A stretch of 64,000 bases of DNA, taken from assembly GCF_039652435.2 (NCBI RefSeq), contig NZ_CP190246.1, forward strand, positions 3,658,001-3,722,000, read 5' to 3'. Made by a program: the position numbers and the translations under genes. The DNA comes from Niabella insulamsoli. Lineage in GTDB: Bacteria; Bacteroidota; Bacteroidia; Chitinophagales; Chitinophagaceae. The notes below the pieces were generated by a model. The model had not been told where the DNA came from and searched no databases. It was given only the letters and a program-made list of their open reading frames with translations. Shown in pieces: positions 61,421-64,000 of this stretch; positions within the stretch are counted from its first letter, which is position 1, and every line of letters begins with the position of its first letter.

Positions 61421-62902
61421 TTAGTTAACATCCCAAAATATACGGCTCGATTGAGGGTCTATCGTACCTTCGGCCGAGACTGAGTTTTGATTAAAGCTGA
61501 ACTCACTCTGCGGATACTGTAGGCGCAAGGGAATGATGTTATTACCACGGCTGGGGTGTAGCGAAAGTGGCAAATCAGTCGGAACACCAATTCTTCTGTA
61601 ATCAACCCAGGCTTCAAAATTATTAACCCCTGTTAATGCCAAATACTTCTGCATTCCTATTGTTATAATTTGTTCGGCAGCTGTGGCTGGCCACTCTACA
61701 ATATCCACGCCTGTTTGGTCCAAATATGTGGTTGCCTGCGCCGCAGTAAGCCCAAGCCAGGTAAACGACTCTGTTACAGCGTCCCTGAAGGAAAGTTCGG
61801 CATTGCCAGTTAACCAGCCGCGAGCAATTGCCTCAGATTGCAAAAACTTACTTTCAACAGATGTGAAAAACCATTGAGCTTGGTCCGGACCCTTTGCCAA
61901 TGCAGGACCCGCTACGTCGGCAGATGCACTAGCACTTGGCGCGTTTGAGATTACCTCCCCATAGTTGAAGCCTGTATAATTTGTACCAGATCTTCCGTTT
62001 GGTGAGAAGAATCGCTCTAGTCGGGCCTGGTCTCCATTATTCTGAAACTTACCTTTAACATAGTTATTTAAACGATTGAAATTGTCTGCAACACTTCCAT
62101 CATACAAATCTTTAAAACTATTCCAAAACGGATTCTGCTTGTTCAAATCCTTTGTATAACCCGGTTGCACATAAGCGGTAACTTTCAAGAATCCTTCGTT
62201 AGTTATTTTTGCCATTTGACCGGCTGCGTCAAAACCCGTCACATTTACCAACCTCAATGCTAATTTTAACCTCTGGGTATTTACAAATTCTATCCAATTC
62301 GTGACATCTCCACCAAACATAATATCAAACTGCTCGTTTTCGGAAGAAATTTCGGTTACACCTTGAAACAGACTCAAGGCTTCGTCTAACTGAACAAATA
62401 AATCATTATAAATATCTTGACCCTTATCATACTTCGGAAACATTTGATTATTTAAATCGAACGCCTCTGTATACGGTACGTTATTATACTGGTCCACTAA
62501 ATACATAAATCCGACGGTTTTAAGCACCTTTGCTGCAGCCGTATAAAAATCTTCGCCTAGTTCGGTAGCCTTTGCTTCCATTACATCAAGATCATTTAAA
62601 ATATCAAACCAAGTGGACCACTCATTCGATTCATAAGTACTTGTGATTCGATATGCTTCTTCATCTGGGTTTGGACCGTAAGTTCCCGAGCGCGCCCAAT
62701 ATCCCATCCAACGCCCGGTAGCGGCGTAAGAGATAGCCATTTGGGATCCCATTCTATGAAGACTTGATGATAAAATCAAATTGGGTGTGATAGATTCATC
62801 AGTAGGATCATTTGGGTTTTTGTTCACATCCAGGAACTTTTTACACCCAGCAAATCCACTAGCCATTACGGCGAGTAATATTATATAAACTACTTTTTTC
62901 AT
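61421..62902 (-). CDS. SusD/RagB-family outer-membrane lipoprotein (SusD-like_2)
   Basis: A 493-residue surface lipoprotein: signal peptide with lipobox SGFAGC (residues 15-20), then FLDVNKNPNDPTDESITPNLILSSSL split over the typical start, YLVDQYNNVPYTEAF and YDKGQDIYNDLFVQLDEAL. IITIGMQKYLALTGVNNFEAWVDYRRIG is the SusD C-terminal helix, and the end reads IPLRLQYPQSE. It captures glycan or peptide-glycan for the SusC pore, to which it is coupled by a 31-base gap. Confidence 0.94.
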   Translation of the reverse strand: MKKVVYIILLAVMASGFAGCKKFLDVNKNPNDPTDESITPNLILSSSLHRMGSQMAISYAATGRWMGYWARSGTYGPNPDEEAYRITSTYESNEWSTWFDILNDLDVMEAKATELGEDFYTAAAKVLKTVGFMYLVDQYNNVPYTEAFDLNNQMFPKYDKGQDIYNDLFVQLDEALSLFQGVTEISSENEQFDIMFGGDVTNWIEFVNTQRLKLALRLVNVTGFDAAGQMAKITNEGFLKVTAYVQPGYTKDLNKQNPFWNSFKDLYDGSVADNFNRLNNYVKGKFQNNGDQARLERFFSPNGRSGTNYTGFNYGEVISNAPSASASADVAGPALAKGPDQAQWFFTSVESKFLQSEAIARGWLTGNAELSFRDAVTESFTWLGLTAAQATTYLDQTGVDIVEWPATAAEQIITIGMQKYLALTGVNNFEAWVDYRRIGVPTDLPLSLHPSRGNNIIPLRLQYPQSEFSFNQNSVSAEGTIDPQSSRIFWDVN

Positions 62903-62933
62903 TTATTTAGTTTTATCTTACGAATTAAAATTC

Positions 62934-64000
62934 TTAGAATGTCAAGGTTAAATTCGCGCCCAAAGTCCTCACGGGTGGATTAATTTGGGATGTACCTACA
63001 CCACCTGTATTAGCGGTAGTGAAGTTAAAATCAGGGTCAGAATAGACGTTCGTCTTCGGTAGCCACAAAATTAAGTTCCGACCTGTCAATGAGAAATTAG
63101 CACCTTTGATGAATGTTTCGCCAATTAACTGTTGGACGGGAATAGTGTAGCTGATAGAAGCTTCTCGAAACCTCCAAGATGCAGCACTAGTTAAAAAGTT
63201 TGAAGCAACATCCCTGTATTCTCCGGTATAAAAATCGTTGACGTCATTAACTGCAATATTTGTATTCGGAATATAAGATCCGGGTGAATTAGGATCCTCA
63301 TACACAGAATTAGGAAATACAAACGCATCACGATTGTTTCTAGCGGTATAAATAGAAGTACCAGTCCATGCCATAGCCGGCGCAATGCCATGGTAAGCAT
63401 AATGCCCAGCCCGATACTCAAATAAAGCTGTCAAATTAAACCCTTTCCAATGAACAGATGGGGTAAGGCCGACGATCCAAAGCGGCTGAGTACGACCATA
63501 AGTGCTCATAATCGGATTAGGACTTGGGCGGCCGGTTTCAGCATCAATTATAACACGCCCCCGGTCATCTCTCAGCCAATCAACTGCTTTCCAAACAAAT
63601 GCAGGCATATCTTTTACTACATAGTTCATAGCGAAATCTGTGAACCCGCCAATCCCCACTTCATTTAAATTCTCAGCAACGTGTGTAACTTTATTATCAA
63701 TATAAGTCGCGTTTGCTCTAAACTCTACACCACCATTTCGAAACTTTACCACGGGTGTTAATCTTAGATCTAGCTCCACTCCTTTATTGGTAAAAGAGGC
63801 TGCATTGGTATATAGCGAACTATACCCTGTTGATGTAGACAATTGAATCGGAATGATCTGGTCATCATTCTGTTGAACAAAGTAGGTGGCTTCTATATTA
63901 ATTCTATTTTTATGAAAGCCGGCTTCTACTCCAAATTCAGCACTTGATAAAAACTCGGGTTTTAAATTAACAGTGTAAGCCCTGTTGTTTGCGGAATATC
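62934..64000 (-). CDS. SusC/RagA-family TonB-dependent receptor, C-terminal part
   Basis: The minus-strand frame runs from the window edge to TAA at 62934-62936, about 355 residues; the signal peptide, TonB box, plug and N-terminal barrel lie outside. Visible are LKPEFLSSAEFGVEAGF, INIEATYFVQQNDD, FTNKGVELDL, TALFEYRAGHYAYHG, WRFREASISYTIP and the last strand TLGANLTLTF, all typical of the SusC barrel. First gene of the susC-susD-DUF1735 operon. Substrate cannot be inferred. Confidence 0.92.
   Translation of the reverse strand, partial: YSANNRAYTVNLKPEFLSSAEFGVEAGFHKNRINIEATYFVQQNDDQIIPIQLSTSTGYSSLYTNAASFTNKGVELDLRLTPVVKFRNGGVEFRANATYIDNKVTHVAENLNEVGIGGFTDFAMNYVVKDMPAFVWKAVDWLRDDRGRVIIDAETGRPSPNPIMSTYGRTQPLWIVGLTPSVHWKGFNLTALFEYRAGHYAYHGIAPAMAWTGTSIYTARNNRDAFVFPNSVYEDPNSPGSYIPNTNIAVNDVNDFYTGEYRDVASNFLTSAASWRFREASISYTIPVQQLIGETFIKGANFSLTGRNLILWLPKTNVYSDPDFNFTTANTGGVGTSQINPPVRTLGANLTLTF

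Noticed and set aside
1..64000. CRISPR arrays, prophage genes, transposases and rRNA
   Set aside because: No regularly spaced repeats, phage structural genes, transposase motifs or rRNA-like sequence were seen.

Overview
The window comes from a Bacteroidota chromosome, most likely Chitinophagaceae (the family is an inference from gene content; no search was run). Supporting signs are a SusC/SusD pair, a fused MurF-alanine racemase, LytS/LytTR regulation, monomeric isocitrate dehydrogenase, a SUMF1-like lipid/secreted repertoire, weak Shine-Dalgarno signals, and many copies of the Bacteroidota promoter box TAnnTTTG. The DNA is mostly well-packed housekeeping sequence with small accessory islands. 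No rRNA, CRISPR array, prophage or recognisable transposase gene was seen; there is one tRNA.

Layout. 1-6.3 kb: a LuxE-like gene cut by the window edge, a divergent UbiA-like membrane protein, adenine deaminase, and a LiaF-like protein/LytS kinase/LytTR regulator operon. 6.4-7.7 kb: an AAA/DUF4143 ATPase gene bracketed by two copies of the same 45-base palindrome. 7.7-18.3 kb: PQQ-type sugar dehydrogenase, purD, two tandem POT peptide transporters, a TIM-barrel sugar isomerase, a SUMF1-domain protein, an exported Gfo/Idh/MocA oxidoreductase, and a YdeI-like protein. 18.3-31.9 kb: mfd, GH29 alpha-fucosidase, glycerate kinase, rbfA, a lipoprotein-releasing permease, folC, ispD, a second oxidoreductase, tRNA-Gln, malate dehydrogenase and a class 3 lipase. 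32-41.8 kb: a YqeY-like protein, an RluB-like pseudouridine synthase, two LTXXQ periplasmic proteins, a UvrD/PcrA helicase, a ClC channel, a two-gene accessory pair (DUF2188 plus a 205-residue protein of unknown function), tsaE and alanine dehydrogenase. 41.9-59.4 kb: monomeric icd, gltX, a DUF1080 protein, DinB-like and YciI-like proteins, two cation/proton antiporters, a lipoprotein, an iscA-terC-murF/alr-lspA block, a thioredoxin, pdxJ and small proteins. 59.5-64 kb: a polysaccharide-utilisation-type operon (susC-susD-DUF1735) on the minus strand, a separate secreted protein, and the C-terminal scar of a second, destroyed SusD gene.

How the genes work together. The antibiotic/envelope-stress cluster LiaF-like/LytS/LytTR forms one probable signalling operon. 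iscA, terC, murF-alr and lspA form a co-directional block dominated by cell-envelope functions. The PUL fragment imports and binds a glycan that cannot be predicted from what is visible; the GH29 fucosidase, DUF1080 protein, sugar dehydrogenase, exported oxidoreductase and TIM-barrel isomerase fit the same saprophytic carbohydrate lifestyle but lie apart from it.

The least-explained structures are (i) the palindrome-bracketed DUF4143 ATPase, (ii) the DUF2188/NCPFDDDF pair, (iii) the SusD scar beside the PUL, and (iv) the recurrent placement of exact TAnnTTTG boxes only 3-4 bases before ATG codons, which predicts leaderless mRNAs.
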